From Pararheinheimera sp030824435 (GTDB lineage Bacteria > Pseudomonadota > Gammaproteobacteria > Enterobacterales > Alteromonadaceae): a stretch of DNA of 64,000 bases. The DNA is taken from positions 1-64,000 of the forward strand of contig OW818678.1 of assembly GCA_942493115.1 (NCBI GenBank), in the 5' to 3' direction. The notes under the pieces are model-generated. The model saw only the letters and a program-made list of their open reading frames with translations, did not search any database and had not been told where the DNA came from. The position numbers were made by a program, and so were the translations under genes. Below are positions 8,187 to 17,118 of the stretch, piece after piece. Position 1 is the stretch's first letter; each line of letters starts with the position of its first letter.

Positions 8187-9191
8187 TCAGCCTTTTAACC
8201 AGATGGCTGCTTTTTTGGCAAAATAAGTCAGAATGCCGTCGGCGCCGGCTCTTTTAAAGGCCAATAAAGATTCCATCACTACCGCTTCTTCCGCCAACCA
8301 GCCATTTTGAATGGCCGCCATATGCATGGCATATTCACCACTCACCTGATAAGCAAAAGTAGGCACACCAAATTCGTCTTTGACGCGCCGCACTATATCT
8401 AAATACGGCATGCCTGGTTTTACCATTACCATGTCGGCACCTTCTTCCAGATCCAAAGCCACTTCGCGCATGGCTTCGTTACTGTTGGCCGGGTCCATCT
8501 GGTAAGACTTTTTATTGCCACCTTTTAAATTACCGGCAGAGCCAACGGCGTCGCGGAAGGGGCCGTAATAAGCCGAGGCGTATTTAGCTGAATAAGCCAG
8601 AATGCGGGTATTGTGAAAACCTTCAGCTTCTAAAGCTTCACGGATAGCGCCAATACGGCCATCCATCATATCTGAAGGGGCAACAATATCGGCTCCGGCT
8701 TCGGCATGTGACAGGGCTTGTTTCACCAGAATGTCGGTGGTGACGTCATTTTGCACATAACCACTTTCATCAATAATGCCGTCCTGACCATGAGTGGTAA
8801 AAGGGTCCAGCGCTACATCGGTAATAATGCCAAGTTCAGGCACATGCTGTTTTAGCAAACGCACGGCACGTTGTGCCAAAGCGTCAGGGTTATAAGCTTC
8901 TTCCGCCATTAAAGACTTTTTAGCAAGTGGCGTGACCGGAAACAGCGCTATCGCCGGAATACCAAGCGCCACCAGCTCTTTGGCTTCTTCCAGTAATAAA
9001 TCCAGCGTCAGACGTTCAATGCCTGGCATAGAAGCAATAGCTTCGCGGCTGTTGTCGCCTTCAATAATAAACATAGGGTAAATCAGGTCATTGACTGTCA
9101 GCTGGTTCTCGGCCATTAAACGGCGGCTGAAGTCATGTTGACGCATGCGGCGCAGGCGACTGGCCGGAAAATAGCTACTGGAGGAGTTCAT
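8187..9191 (-). CDS. hemB: Porphobilinogen synthase (delta-aminolevulinate dehydratase), Mg-type
   Basis: Condenses two 5-aminolevulinate molecules to porphobilinogen in heme synthesis. It is 334 residues. The two active-site lysines are visible in AYSAKYAS (K203) and MVMVKPG (K258). The metal loop reads DVALDPFTTHGQDG (125-138): the three zinc-binding cysteines found in E. coli HemB are absent and aspartates (129, 137) stand in their place, as in the Mg/K-dependent Pseudomonas enzyme. It is the last gene of the ubi-tat-hemB run. Its start lies inside the 3' end of the diguanylate cyclase gene (17-base overlap), suggesting coupling. Heme made here supplies the oxidase encoded at 26-34 kb. Confidence 0.97.
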   Translation of the reverse strand: MNSSSSYFPASRLRRMRQHDFSRRLMAENQLTVNDLIYPMFIIEGDNSREAIASMPGIERLTLDLLLEEAKELVALGIPAIALFPVTPLAKKSLMAEEAYNPDALAQRAVRLLKQHVPELGIITDVALDPFTTHGQDGIIDESGYVQNDVTTDILVKQALSHAEAGADIVAPSDMMDGRIGAIREALEAEGFHNTRILAYSAKYASAYYGPFRDAVGSAGNLKGGNKKSYQMDPANSNEAMREVALDLEEGADMVMVKPGMPYLDIVRRVKDEFGVPTFAYQVSGEYAMHMAAIQNGWLAEEAVVMESLLAFKRAGADGILTYFAKKAAIWLKG

Positions 9192-9975
9192 CGGTGTTTC
9201 CTTCTGGTGCAGCAGGCTCTGCTGGATCGGAAGCTACAGCCAGTTTAATCTGGTTGCGGCCGGCCTTTTTGGCCTGATAAAGCGCCTGATCGGCTGCGTG
9301 AATAAAATCTGTACTGAGCATGTCTGGTGCTACGAGTGCGGCATAACAACCGGCGCTGATATGCACCTGCAAAGCGCCTATTTCGGTGTCAAAAGGTGCG
9401 GCGGCAATGGTTAAACGGATTTGTTCAGCCAGTTCGCAGACACCCTGTGCATCGGTATTGGGCAGAATAAGCGCAAACTCTTCACCACCATAACGGCAGA
9501 CATAATCGCTGCTGCGTTTTAGCTGACTGGCAATACGTTGTGCCACACCCCGAATCACAGCATCACCGGCCAGATGGCCGTGATTGTCATTAATTTGTTT
9601 AAAATGGTCGATGTCCAGCATCACCAAAGCCAAAGGCCTTTGCTCACGGCGGCTGCGTTTAAGTTCGGCCAGAATTTTTTTATCAAAATAAGCCCTGTTG
9701 CGCACGCCGGTCAGAGCGTCCTGGGTATTTTGTTCTTCCAGAATACGGTTTTTGTCGGCCAGCTCATTTAACGCCACCTGCAGCTCAAAGGTGCGGGTCT
9801 GAATATTTTCTTCCAACTGTTCGGTGCTTTCCTGCTGCCATTTGAGTTGGCGGCGATACACCAACACAGCAAAGAGTGCTGCGCCGAGTACAACGCCAAG
9901 CAGGGTCAGCGCCGCAAAATGCCAGGGATACAGCTGCAGAGGTGTCAGCAGGGATGTCAGGTAGGCGAAGTTCAT
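9175..9975 (-). CDS. Membrane-anchored diguanylate cyclase (GGDEF)
   Basis: Makes cyclic di-GMP from two GTP. The 266-residue protein has a short periplasmic N-terminus, one membrane helix at about 20-40, a likely coiled coil at 44-85 and a GGDEF domain with the active signature GGEEF at 163-167. The preceding RSSD (154-157), exactly five residues before GGEEF, is a product-inhibition I-site. No sensory domain is visible beyond the membrane segment. It is coupled on both sides: its ATG overlaps the tatD stop (TGATG) and its 3' end overlaps the hemB start by 17 bases. It is therefore expected to be expressed with Tat and heme genes. Confidence 0.9.
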   Translation of the reverse strand: MNFAYLTSLLTPLQLYPWHFAALTLLGVVLGAALFAVLVYRRQLKWQQESTEQLEENIQTRTFELQVALNELADKNRILEEQNTQDALTGVRNRAYFDKKILAELKRSRREQRPLALVMLDIDHFKQINDNHGHLAGDAVIRGVAQRIASQLKRSSDYVCRYGGEEFALILPNTDAQGVCELAEQIRLTIAAAPFDTEIGALQVHISAGCYAALVAPDMLSTDFIHAADQALYQAKKAGRNQIKLAVASDPAEPAAPEGNTDELLQ

Positions 9976-10775
9976 CAGGCCAGCTCCCTGCGAAATAACA
10001 GTCTGGCATTTTGGCAGCTTTGTCTGGAGATTTCAGCCAGAGACCAGCCGGTCAGAACTGACAACTGCTGGGCTATAGCCGCGATAAAAGCAGGTTCATT
10101 ACGACGCGATTTGGGTTTGTCGGTCAGGTTTCGCGGCAACAAAAAAGGTGCATCGGTTTCCAGGATCAACCGGTCTGGTGGCAGATAACGTATAGCTTGT
10201 TGCAATAGTTCACCCCGCCTTTCATCACAAAGCCAGCCGGTAATGCCAATATAAAGGCCTAAATCCAGATAAGCTTTTAGTTGCAAAGTGTTGCCTGTAA
10301 AACAATGGGCAATACCCTGTTCGATTTGGTGTTGTTTTAACAGACTGATTTGAGTATCAAAAGCATCTCTTTCATGCAGGTAAACTGCTTTGTCTGTGGT
10401 TTTTGCCAGACTGAGCTGAGCTTCAAATACCAGAATTTGTTGTGCTGCCGGTGAAAACATCCGGTTAAAATCCAGGCCACATTCACCGACAGCCACTACT
10501 TTATCCTGCGTCAGCAGCTGTTGCAGTTGTTGTTGCCAGTCAGCGCTGACAGCAGCAGCCTGATGCGGATGCACACCGGCACTGGTCAGGCAGTCGTTTT
10601 GTTGCTGACACAAAGCAAGATTTAATTCAGTTTCTGCTAAATCGCTGCTAATGAGCAGTTGACCGGCAACTCCGGCCTGACGGGCATTGCTGAGCACTTG
10701 CGCCCTGTCAGTATCAAACTGAGCGCTGAATAAGTTCACGCCGGCGTCAAACCAGCGTAAATCCTTATTTGACAC
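9975..10775 (-). CDS. tatD: TatD-family metal-dependent hydrolase
   Basis: Amidohydrolase-superfamily enzyme with reported 3'-5' exonuclease activity and a suggested role in DNA repair and quality control of Tat substrates. It is 266 residues. Metal and active-site residues are seen in VGECGLDFNR, AHCFTGN and ETDAPFLLPR. The opening FDAGVNL matches E. coli TatD (FDIGVNL) rather than YcfH/YjjV, which carry a DxHxH sequence, so this is the tat-linked paralogue. It overlaps the upstream exported-protein gene by 11 bases and the downstream cyclase gene by one base (9975). Confidence 0.93.
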   Translation of the reverse strand: MSNKDLRWFDAGVNLFSAQFDTDRAQVLSNARQAGVAGQLLISSDLAETELNLALCQQQNDCLTSAGVHPHQAAAVSADWQQQLQQLLTQDKVVAVGECGLDFNRMFSPAAQQILVFEAQLSLAKTTDKAVYLHERDAFDTQISLLKQHQIEQGIAHCFTGNTLQLKAYLDLGLYIGITGWLCDERRGELLQQAIRYLPPDRLILETDAPFLLPRNLTDKPKSRRNEPAFIAAIAQQLSVLTGWSLAEISRQSCQNARLLFRRELA

Positions 10776-11331
10776 GGCGAACCCTGATGGTTTTGGTTAC
10801 CTGGTCTGTACCAAGCAAAAAAGTACCGAGAGCGGCCCGACGAACAGTGGCGGTGTCGCCTACTTTGATCCGGATATACTCGGAGCCAATCTGACTCCAT
10901 TGCTGGCCATTTTCCAGTTCCAGCGTCAGTTTTTTCAGGGCATCTTTTTTAACACCAGTGATTTTGCTACTGATTTCTTCGGTTTGTTCAGGTTCGGCTT
11001 TTTTAAGTTTTTCGGCGCCAAAGTCTGCCTCTGTGTCGGCAACAACCGGTGCTGATGTTGGTGCTGTGGTTTGAACTATGGCTGGTCTGTCATTTACCGC
11101 TACCGCAGGTACCTGATGTGATGCTGTTGGCGCAGTCAAGGCCGGCGGCGGTAACGACACTGGTGCATTGACGCTTTGCAGTTTTATCTGGTCAAAACAG
11201 GCTAAACGTTTGTTGTCGTTCTGCTGTTGCTGGCAAAGCATAACCTGGTTAGCCAGGCTGTCAGTGCTGGCTGCAGTTGACGCCAGGGGTGTCAGACTGA
11301 ACATCAGCAACACAATGAGCTTTAACTTCAT
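10765..11331 (-). CDS. Exported protein of unknown function in the tat cluster
   Basis: A 188-residue protein starting at MKLKLIVLLMF, with a Sec-type signal peptide ending near TAASTDS. The start at 11331 is chosen because AAGGA lies at proper distance and an earlier ATG would put 36 polar residues before the signal peptide. The mature N-terminus has the pattern VxxCxxxxxDxxRLACFDxI, seen in several small exported proteins of Proteobacteria. A Pro/Ala/Thr-rich linker follows at about 55-105. A conserved C-terminal domain (LENGQQWSQIG, VRRAALGTFLLG) ends in a basic tail. It lies 13 bases after tatC and overlaps tatD. I do not know its function. Confidence 0.75.
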   Translation of the reverse strand: MKLKLIVLLMFSLTPLASTAASTDSLANQVMLCQQQQNDNKRLACFDQIKLQSVNAPVSLPPPALTAPTASHQVPAVAVNDRPAIVQTTAPTSAPVVADTEADFGAEKLKKAEPEQTEEISSKITGVKKDALKKLTLELENGQQWSQIGSEYIRIKVGDTATVRRAALGTFLLGTDQVTKTIRVRRVK

Positions 11332-11344
11332 AAAAATCCTTGTT

Positions 11345-12130
11345 TTATTGTGGCGGGCGTTCCGCTTCTTCGTCTTCGTCAGCGTCTGCGTCGTCTGCTT
11401 TGGGCTGGTAAAAACGGCCCATCCAAATGCCAAGTTCATACAACAGGCACATAGGTACTGCCAATAAAGTTTGTGACAAGACGTCAGGTGGCGTCAGAAA
11501 CATCGCAATGACAAATGCCACGACAATAAAATAAGGCCGCTTTTCAATCAAGTCCTGCCTGGTCATAGCGCCTGTCCAAATCAACAACAAAATAGCCACT
11601 GGTATTTCAAAGCTCAGGCCAAACGCAAAAAACAGTTTTAACACAAAATCCAGATAACTGCTGATGTCGGTGGCAATAGTGACGCCTTCGGGGGCAACGC
11701 TGGTAAAAAAACCAAAAATAATAGGGAAAACAAAGAAGTAAGCAAAGGCAATGCCGGCATAAAACAAGATGGTACTGGAGGCAATCAGTGGCGCTATCAG
11801 ATGTTTTTCTTTGCTATACAAGGCTGGCGCAATAAAACGCCAGATTTGAAACAGGATATAAGGTACCGCCAGTATACAAGCGACAATAAAAGTCAGCTTA
11901 AAAGGCGCAAAAAAGGGCGCCGCCACGTCAGTGGCTATCATACTGGCGCCTTTGGGCAAGACTTTCATCAGTGGCAGACTGAGCAGGTGGTAAATGTCGT
12001 TGGCAAAATAAGCCAGCGAAATAAATACCAGCACCACTGCGGCAATGCTTTTTAGCAAACGATTACGCAGTTCGATCAGGTGCCCCATCAGGCTATTGGG
12101 GCTGTGTGGGCTTGTCGTTTTTTTGTTCAT
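11345..12130 (-). CDS. tatC: Sec-independent translocase subunit TatC
   Basis: Core receptor of the twin-arginine translocase; binds the RR signal peptide of folded substrates. The 261-residue protein shows six membrane segments. The conserved cytoplasmic start HLIELRNRLLKS is at about 17-28, and the first periplasmic loop is VLPKGASMIATDVAAPF. The C-terminus is charged (DDADADEDEEAERPPQ). It overlaps tatB by 38 bases from this start; an internal ATG at codon 15 would abolish the overlap and is an alternative. Likely substrates, such as molybdo- or FeS proteins, are not in this window. Confidence 0.96.
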   Translation of the reverse strand: MNKKTTSPHSPNSLMGHLIELRNRLLKSIAAVVLVFISLAYFANDIYHLLSLPLMKVLPKGASMIATDVAAPFFAPFKLTFIVACILAVPYILFQIWRFIAPALYSKEKHLIAPLIASSTILFYAGIAFAYFFVFPIIFGFFTSVAPEGVTIATDISSYLDFVLKLFFAFGLSFEIPVAILLLIWTGAMTRQDLIEKRPYFIVVAFVIAMFLTPPDVLSQTLLAVPMCLLYELGIWMGRFYQPKADDADADEDEEAERPPQ

Positions 12131-12485
12131 TCGGTTCAGCTGTGACTGCAGTTAAAGCCGGTGGTGCTTCGGCCTGGGGAGGAGTTGTGCCCGGCTGAGT
12201 GTTGGCATAAGGGTTATTGACCTCAGCCGCAGCCTGGCGCAGTTCGGCCAGAGCGGTCAGTTCGCTTGGCGTCAGGTTTAATAAGCCTTTTTCTTCAGCG
12301 TCTTTGAGTTTCTGATGCAGCTCATGTACCCGCAGCTCGTCACCCAGCTCAGCTTTCATTTGCTGGCCGAACTGCCGCACGCCATTAATAAATTGACTGA
12401 CGCTGCGGATAGCACCGGGTAACCGTTCAGGTCCCAGCACTATCAGCGCTACTACACCACAAAGAACCAGTTCCCAGAAGCTCAT
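12093..12485 (-). CDS. tatB: Sec-independent translocase subunit TatB
   Basis: Single-span partner of TatC in the substrate receptor complex. It is 130 residues. The membrane helix at about 3-20 (FWELVLCGVVALIVLGPERLP) ends with the conserved GPERLP hinge. An amphipathic helix follows, then a Pro/Ala-rich variable tail. Its ATG overlaps the tatA stop codon by one base (TAATG), so the two are translationally coupled. Confidence 0.95.
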   Translation of the reverse strand: MSFWELVLCGVVALIVLGPERLPGAIRSVSQFINGVRQFGQQMKAELGDELRVHELHQKLKDAEEKGLLNLTPSELTALAELRQAAAEVNNPYANTQPGTTPPQAEAPPALTAVTAEPNEQKNDKPTQPQ

Positions 12486-12793
12486 TAGTGTTTATCTGAA
12501 CCAGTGTTGTTTGTTGCAGTTGGTGCAGAAGGAGCGACAGGTTGGGCAGGAGCAGCCGGTGCTGTTGACGCAGGCGTTGTTGGAACCGCTGTTACTTCTT
12601 TGCGTGCTTCAGGGAAAGTGGCATCCGCATCAACTGGAGTTTCTGCTTCGTTGTCTTTAATGGAGCTGCGAAAACCACGGATAGCAGAACCTAAATCTGT
12701 GCCAATGTTACGCAGCCTTTTAGTGCCGAATAACAACACAATAATCACCAGAATAATCAGCAGTTGCCAAATACTAATACCACCAAAACCCAT
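12485..12793 (-). CDS. tatA: Sec-independent translocase subunit TatA
   Basis: Pore-forming subunit of the Tat system. It is 102 residues with one N-terminal membrane helix (ISIWQLLIILVIIVLLFG), the FGTKRLR hinge and an amphipathic helix containing GSAIRGFRSSI. The Ala/Pro-rich tail is variable in this family. It is the first tat gene and lies 97 bases after ubiB. That gap is large enough for a separate promoter, but I see no convincing one. Confidence 0.95.
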   Translation of the reverse strand: MGFGGISIWQLLIILVIIVLLFGTKRLRNIGTDLGSAIRGFRSSIKDNEAETPVDADATFPEARKEVTAVPTTPASTAPAAPAQPVAPSAPTATNNTGSDKH

Positions 12794-12890
12794 AAGAACG
12801 ACCCTTTTTTGTTGAGTTACTGAGTATACGCCTGCAGAACGCTGTACTGCTATCTATCAGGCCCTTTGTCTGGTTTATTGTAAGAAATAA

Positions 12891-14519
12891 TTATGACAAT
12901 ACCGCTTTTGCCGCAAAAAACATAGCGACAACCCCTAAAGCGCCAGCCAGCACTGGCCAGCCAATGGCAAGCAATACTGCCGCGCTGACCGCAGCGCCGC
13001 TGGCCAGTACCGCCAGTTTTAACGCTTGCCCCTGTTGCAACTGGCGTTGTTGCAGCTGTTGCATTTGTTGTAGCAGTGCCTGTTGTGCTTTGGGTTGTTG
13101 CTGTAGATAGCCATGTAACAGGTTGGGCATTTCCGGTAGCTTTTCTGCCCAGAACGGCAAATTTTCTTTAATTTGTCTGAGCATGGCTCTGGGGCCTATT
13201 TGTTCTTTCACCCAGTTTTCTAAAAAGGGTTTGGCGGTTTTCCATAAATCCAGTTGCGGATACAACTGCCGGCCTAAACCTTCGATATAAAGCAGGGTTT
13301 TTTGCAGCAGCACCAGTTGGGGTTGTACCTGCATATTAAAACGCCGGGCTGTGTTAAACAGGTTCATCAACACCTGTCCAAAGGAAATCTCGGCCAGAGG
13401 TTTCTGGAAAATAGGCTCACAGACAGTGCGGATGGCACTTTCAAACTCTTCAATGCTGGTGTCATAAGGCACCCAACCGGAATCCACGTGCAGTTCAGCC
13501 ACTTTGCGATAATCACGGTTAAAAAAAGCGACAAAATTTTCCGCCAGATACCTTTTATCTTCACGGTTTAAAGTGCCGACTATGCCGCAGTCAATACCAA
13601 TATATTTCGGGTTTTGTGGCGTGTCGCGCGACACAAAAATATTACCGGGATGCATATCGGCGTGGAAAAAACTGTCGCGAAACACCTGGGTGAAAAACAC
13701 TTCCACCCCACGTTTGGCTAGCAGTTCCATATCTGTGCCTTGTGCCTGCAATGCGGCAATGTCAGAAACCGGAATGCCATAAATCCGTTCCATCACCATC
13801 ACATTAGGGCGGCTGTGGTCGCTGTAAACAAAAGGAATATATAAAGAATCTGAGCCGGTAAAATTACGCCGCAGCTGAATGGCGTTGGCGGCTTCACGTT
13901 GTAAGTCCAGTTCGTCCAGAATGGTTTTACGGTATTCGGCGACCACTTCACGGGGTCTGAGTCTTTTGCCATCAGGCAAAAACCGCGCTACAGCCCCTGC
14001 TATATCGGCCATCAAAGCCAAATCAGCCAGAATTTGTGGCTCTATGCCGGGGCGGATCACTTTCACCACCACATCAGCAACAGAACCATCGGCTTGTGAC
14101 AAACGGGCAGCATGCACCTGCGCAATAGAAGCGGAAGCCAGTGGTGTCACTGAAAATTCGGTAAACAACTGGTGAATGTCGGTCAAACCCAAAGCCTGTT
14201 CAATCAGCTTTTGGGCTTCGAACCCGTCAAAAGGAGCAACTTTGTCCTGCAACTTAGCCAGTTCGTCGGCAAGTTCGGGCGGGAATAAATCGCGTCGGGT
14301 GGATAACATCTGGCCAAACTTCACCCACACAGGGCCCAGGCTTTGCAGCGCCAATCTCAGACGCACCCCAACAGTTTTATCCGGATGTTGATTACGCAAC
14401 CAGAATAACGACAGTCTGGCTGCTCTGGCCCACCAGGGTTGCCACTGCGCCGGGATCAATTCATCCAGGCCATATTGCAACAAGGTTTTTTTGATCTGGT
14501 AAAACCGGCTCAGGCTCAC
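12891..14519 (-). CDS. ubiB: Ubiquinone biosynthesis kinase-like ATPase UbiB
   Basis: Atypical ABC1/ADCK-family protein needed for aerobic coenzyme Q synthesis; binds the inner membrane. It is 542 residues, typical for the family. The hallmark KxGQ segment reads VKFGQMLSTRRDLFP, the Ala-rich nucleotide loop is ASASIAQVHAA, and the catalytic-type loop is FFHADMHPGN followed by IDCGIVG. Two C-terminal membrane segments (LAVLASGAAVSAAVLLAIG and the following hydrophobic stretch) anchor it. Its ATG starts immediately after the ubiJ stop, in the conserved ubiE-ubiJ-ubiB order. Confidence 0.97.
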   Translation of the reverse strand: MSLSRFYQIKKTLLQYGLDELIPAQWQPWWARAARLSLFWLRNQHPDKTVGVRLRLALQSLGPVWVKFGQMLSTRRDLFPPELADELAKLQDKVAPFDGFEAQKLIEQALGLTDIHQLFTEFSVTPLASASIAQVHAARLSQADGSVADVVVKVIRPGIEPQILADLALMADIAGAVARFLPDGKRLRPREVVAEYRKTILDELDLQREAANAIQLRRNFTGSDSLYIPFVYSDHSRPNVMVMERIYGIPVSDIAALQAQGTDMELLAKRGVEVFFTQVFRDSFFHADMHPGNIFVSRDTPQNPKYIGIDCGIVGTLNREDKRYLAENFVAFFNRDYRKVAELHVDSGWVPYDTSIEEFESAIRTVCEPIFQKPLAEISFGQVLMNLFNTARRFNMQVQPQLVLLQKTLLYIEGLGRQLYPQLDLWKTAKPFLENWVKEQIGPRAMLRQIKENLPFWAEKLPEMPNLLHGYLQQQPKAQQALLQQMQQLQQRQLQQGQALKLAVLASGAAVSAAVLLAIGWPVLAGALGVVAMFFAAKAVLS

Positions 14520-15143
14520 TTATTTCCCCTTGATAAGCGCAAGCTGACGTGCCAGTTGTTCAGTGCGCGCTGCCAGTTGATGGACTTGCTGGCTAAAATG
14601 TTGCAGTTCAGACGGATGTGGACTTAGCTGCAATTCATCCTGCGCCAGTTCTGTCACGACCAGGTCGGCTTCTGCCAGTTTTGTCCTGAGCAATAGCTGA
14701 GCTTGTTGCAACAACAGACTGACTTTGTGCGCCGCTGCGTCGCCAATATAACCGGATAAATGTTCGGCCCATGCCGGGTTTAATCTGGCAAAAAACTGAT
14801 TAAATTGCTGCAGCAGCTGTAAATCACCTTCGATATCCAGCGCGTTTTCACGGATAAGCCGGGTTAACTGACTGGGATCTGTTAACTGACGCAGGCTTTG
14901 CAGATTGGTGATCAGGGCACAATCTACTTTTTCCTGATGTTGATTCAGCCAGATACCATTGGGTTGAACTGTCAGAACCAGCCGTAACTGCAGATCGGTC
15001 AGCTCAACCGCCAGTTGCCTGCCTTGTAGTTGCTGCAAACGTTCTGCTGCATCCGGGTCCAGGCTGACAATCTTGTTCAGCACCGGCTCGGCGATGCTGA
15101 GCAGCAGTTGTGGTAACAAAGGCGGCAACCGGAAATTTTGCAT
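14520..15143 (-). CDS. ubiJ: Ubiquinone biosynthesis accessory factor UbiJ
   Basis: Small SCP2-like lipid-binding protein that organises the soluble Ubi metabolon and presents the lipid intermediate. It is 207 residues. The N-terminal SCP2 fold is indicated by LQLRLVLTVQPNGIWL and its position between ubiE and ubiB. The C-terminal third (ELQHFSQQVHQLAARTEQLARQL) is a predicted coiled coil, as in E. coli UbiJ. It follows ubiE by 13 bases. Confidence 0.92.
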   Translation of the reverse strand: MQNFRLPPLLPQLLLSIAEPVLNKIVSLDPDAAERLQQLQGRQLAVELTDLQLRLVLTVQPNGIWLNQHQEKVDCALITNLQSLRQLTDPSQLTRLIRENALDIEGDLQLLQQFNQFFARLNPAWAEHLSGYIGDAAAHKVSLLLQQAQLLLRTKLAEADLVVTELAQDELQLSPHPSELQHFSQQVHQLAARTEQLARQLALIKGK

Positions 15144-15156
15144 CAGGCAAACCAGC

Positions 15157-15936
15157 TTAAAACTTGTAACCGCGGTGCAACGCCACTATACCGCCGGTTA
15201 AGTTGTGATAACTGGTTTGGCTAAAACCGGCATCATCCATCATCTGCTTTAAAGTGTCTTGATCAGGGTGCATGCGAATGGATTCTGCAAGGTATTGATA
15301 AGACTCGCGATCATTGGCAACCAGTTGCCCCATGGCAGGTAACAGTTTAAAAGAATACAGGTCGTACACTTTGCTGAGCCAGGCTTCAGTTGGTTTGGAA
15401 AACTCCAGTACCAGCAAGCGGCCGCCCGGTTTTAATACCCGGAACATAGAGCGTAAAGCAGCGTCTTTATTGGTGACATTACGCAGACCAAAAGCGATGG
15501 TAATAATGTCAAAACTGTTGTCGGCAAAAGGCAAAGCTTCGGCATTCGCCTGCACATAACTGATATTGTTCACCAGGCCTAAATCACGCAGTTTGTCTTT
15601 ACCGACATTCAACATAGATTCGTTTATATCCGCCAGAATCACCTGGCCGGTCGGACCGACCCTTTTGGAAAATAATGCAGTTAAATCGCCGGTGCCGCCG
15701 GCTAAGTCCAGTACTTTTTGGCCTGGTCTTACACCGCTGCAGTCGATGGTAAATCTTTTCCACAAGCGGTGAATACCCAAAGACATCAGGTCGTTCATCA
15801 CGTCATATTTGGCAGCCACCGAATGAAAGACGTTGGCAACCATGGAAACTTTTTCCTGTGCCGCCACTGTTTTAAAACCAAAATGGGTGGTGTTTTGTTC
15901 TGCAGTTGAAGCTGCGTCCTGATGCTGCTCTGTCAT
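15157..15936 (-). CDS. ubiE: Ubiquinone/menaquinone C-methyltransferase UbiE
   Basis: SAM-dependent methyltransferase acting on the benzoquinol ring (and demethylmenaquinol). It is 259 residues. SAM motif I is VLDLAGGTGDLT, with ILADINESML and ANAEALPFADNSFD following. UbiE signatures are YDVMNDLMSLGIHRLWK and ITIAFGLRNV. It heads the ubi-tat-hemB run; 85 bases separate it from the alkC-like gene upstream on the same strand, so a promoter probably lies there. Confidence 0.98.
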   Translation of the reverse strand: MTEQHQDAASTAEQNTTHFGFKTVAAQEKVSMVANVFHSVAAKYDVMNDLMSLGIHRLWKRFTIDCSGVRPGQKVLDLAGGTGDLTALFSKRVGPTGQVILADINESMLNVGKDKLRDLGLVNNISYVQANAEALPFADNSFDIITIAFGLRNVTNKDAALRSMFRVLKPGGRLLVLEFSKPTEAWLSKVYDLYSFKLLPAMGQLVANDRESYQYLAESIRMHPDQDTLKQMMDDAGFSQTSYHNLTGGIVALHRGYKF

Positions 15937-16021
15937 GATAAGGCCTTTGTCAGCGTGAAACTGGCGCTAGTGTAAAAGATCCATCCGGCTACGCCAATCA
16001 AAAGCCGGTAAATGGTGCAAA

Positions 16022-17107
16022 TTAGCCCGCTTCTGTCGGTTGTAACTCAAAAGGGGCAGAACAATAAATCTGGCCATTGATGATCAGATGCAACTGGTGT
16101 TGCCCCGGATAATGTTTACGGGTGGTCATATCGACAAAACGATAACTACGGCTCAGCTGCAATTCTGGTTCTGCGATTGTGCGTTCCAGCAGTTGAAAAA
16201 CCTTGTGTCTGCTTTTGCCGCTTTTACTTGCAAAATCTATGGCGTATTCCAGTCGTAGCTTGCCAAGTGCGTGCTGGCTTTGCAGTTGCACCTCAAATTG
16301 CAACTGTTCACCCATTTGCAGTTGCGTATGACCCAGTTGCAGCGATGCCTGCAGTTGTGGCTTCTGATAGCCAAACAGTGCCAAAGCATCCGGGTGGCGT
16401 TTTTTCAGTAAAGTGCGTAAAGCGTGTTTGATGATCCAGTTACTTTCTTCACTTTGCCCCTGCCAGCGGCCGGCCAGTGCTAACACCAGTTCAGGCTGAT
16501 CTTTACTGATGTCATTGAGATTATTCGCCACGCTGCGACGCACATAATCTGAAGGATCGGCTTTTAGTTTTTCCAGTATCGGCAGAATAGGGCTGGCATC
16601 ACGCTGAAATTCTGGCAGGGCTCGGCCCCATGGCAATCGTGGCCGGCAGCCTTCACTGGCGAGGCGGCGCAGATGATGGTCTTTATCTTCTGCCCAGACT
16701 AACATTTGCACCAGCGTCTGCTGTGGGTACAGTTGTAAAAAAGGCCGGATGGCAAATTCACTGGTAGAAAAACGGGTAAAATGCCCTAAAGCATCCAGCG
16801 CTATGTCGGGCTGTTGCAAACCAAATTGTTCCACCAACTCCGGGAAAATAAAACCCGGAATACCACCAAAATGGCTGCTGACTGGCTTGAGCACTTCGCA
16901 AGCCTGAGCAAAAGGTAAATCCAGTGACTGGTACAAAGTGGCGGCGGTTTGGCGGATACGTTGTTTTAGTTCAAGCTCTGCAAGCGCGGGTTGTAGCTGT
17001 TGCAGAAAATCCTCGGCACGAAAGGCCGGGTAATAATGGCTGCAGCTTTGAGCTATGGCACTAAGCAAAGTGCTATTAATTTGATCTTTTAACAGTGCTG
17101 CAGCCAT
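16022..17107 (-). CDS. AlkC-type DNA glycosylase (HEAT-like repeats)
   Basis: Predicted base-excision repair enzyme removing alkylated bases without base flipping. It is 361 residues. The signature RRLASEGCRPRLPWGRALP (about 146-165) and the repeat-like helices around YVRRSVANNLNDISKDQP are typical of the AlkC/AlkD superfamily (DNA alkylation repair, COG4335). The last 110 residues change to alternating beta-like sequence (LQLGHTQLQMGEQLQFEVQ, YRFVDMTTRKHYPGQH), consistent with the Ig-like C-terminal domain described for some AlkC proteins. It lies 11 bases after a diguanylate cyclase gene on the same strand. Assignment to AlkC is by motif memory, not by search. Confidence 0.85.
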   Translation of the reverse strand: MAAALLKDQINSTLLSAIAQSCSHYYPAFRAEDFLQQLQPALAELELKQRIRQTAATLYQSLDLPFAQACEVLKPVSSHFGGIPGFIFPELVEQFGLQQPDIALDALGHFTRFSTSEFAIRPFLQLYPQQTLVQMLVWAEDKDHHLRRLASEGCRPRLPWGRALPEFQRDASPILPILEKLKADPSDYVRRSVANNLNDISKDQPELVLALAGRWQGQSEESNWIIKHALRTLLKKRHPDALALFGYQKPQLQASLQLGHTQLQMGEQLQFEVQLQSQHALGKLRLEYAIDFASKSGKSRHKVFQLLERTIAEPELQLSRSYRFVDMTTRKHYPGQHQLHLIINGQIYCSAPFELQPTEAG

Positions 17108-17118
17108 TAGCCCAGGTC

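Noticed and set aside
12504..12815. Plus-strand ORF of 103 codons opposite tatA
   Set aside because: Gly/Ala/Val repeats mirror the Ala/Pro/Thr-rich TatA tail on the other strand; no start signal.
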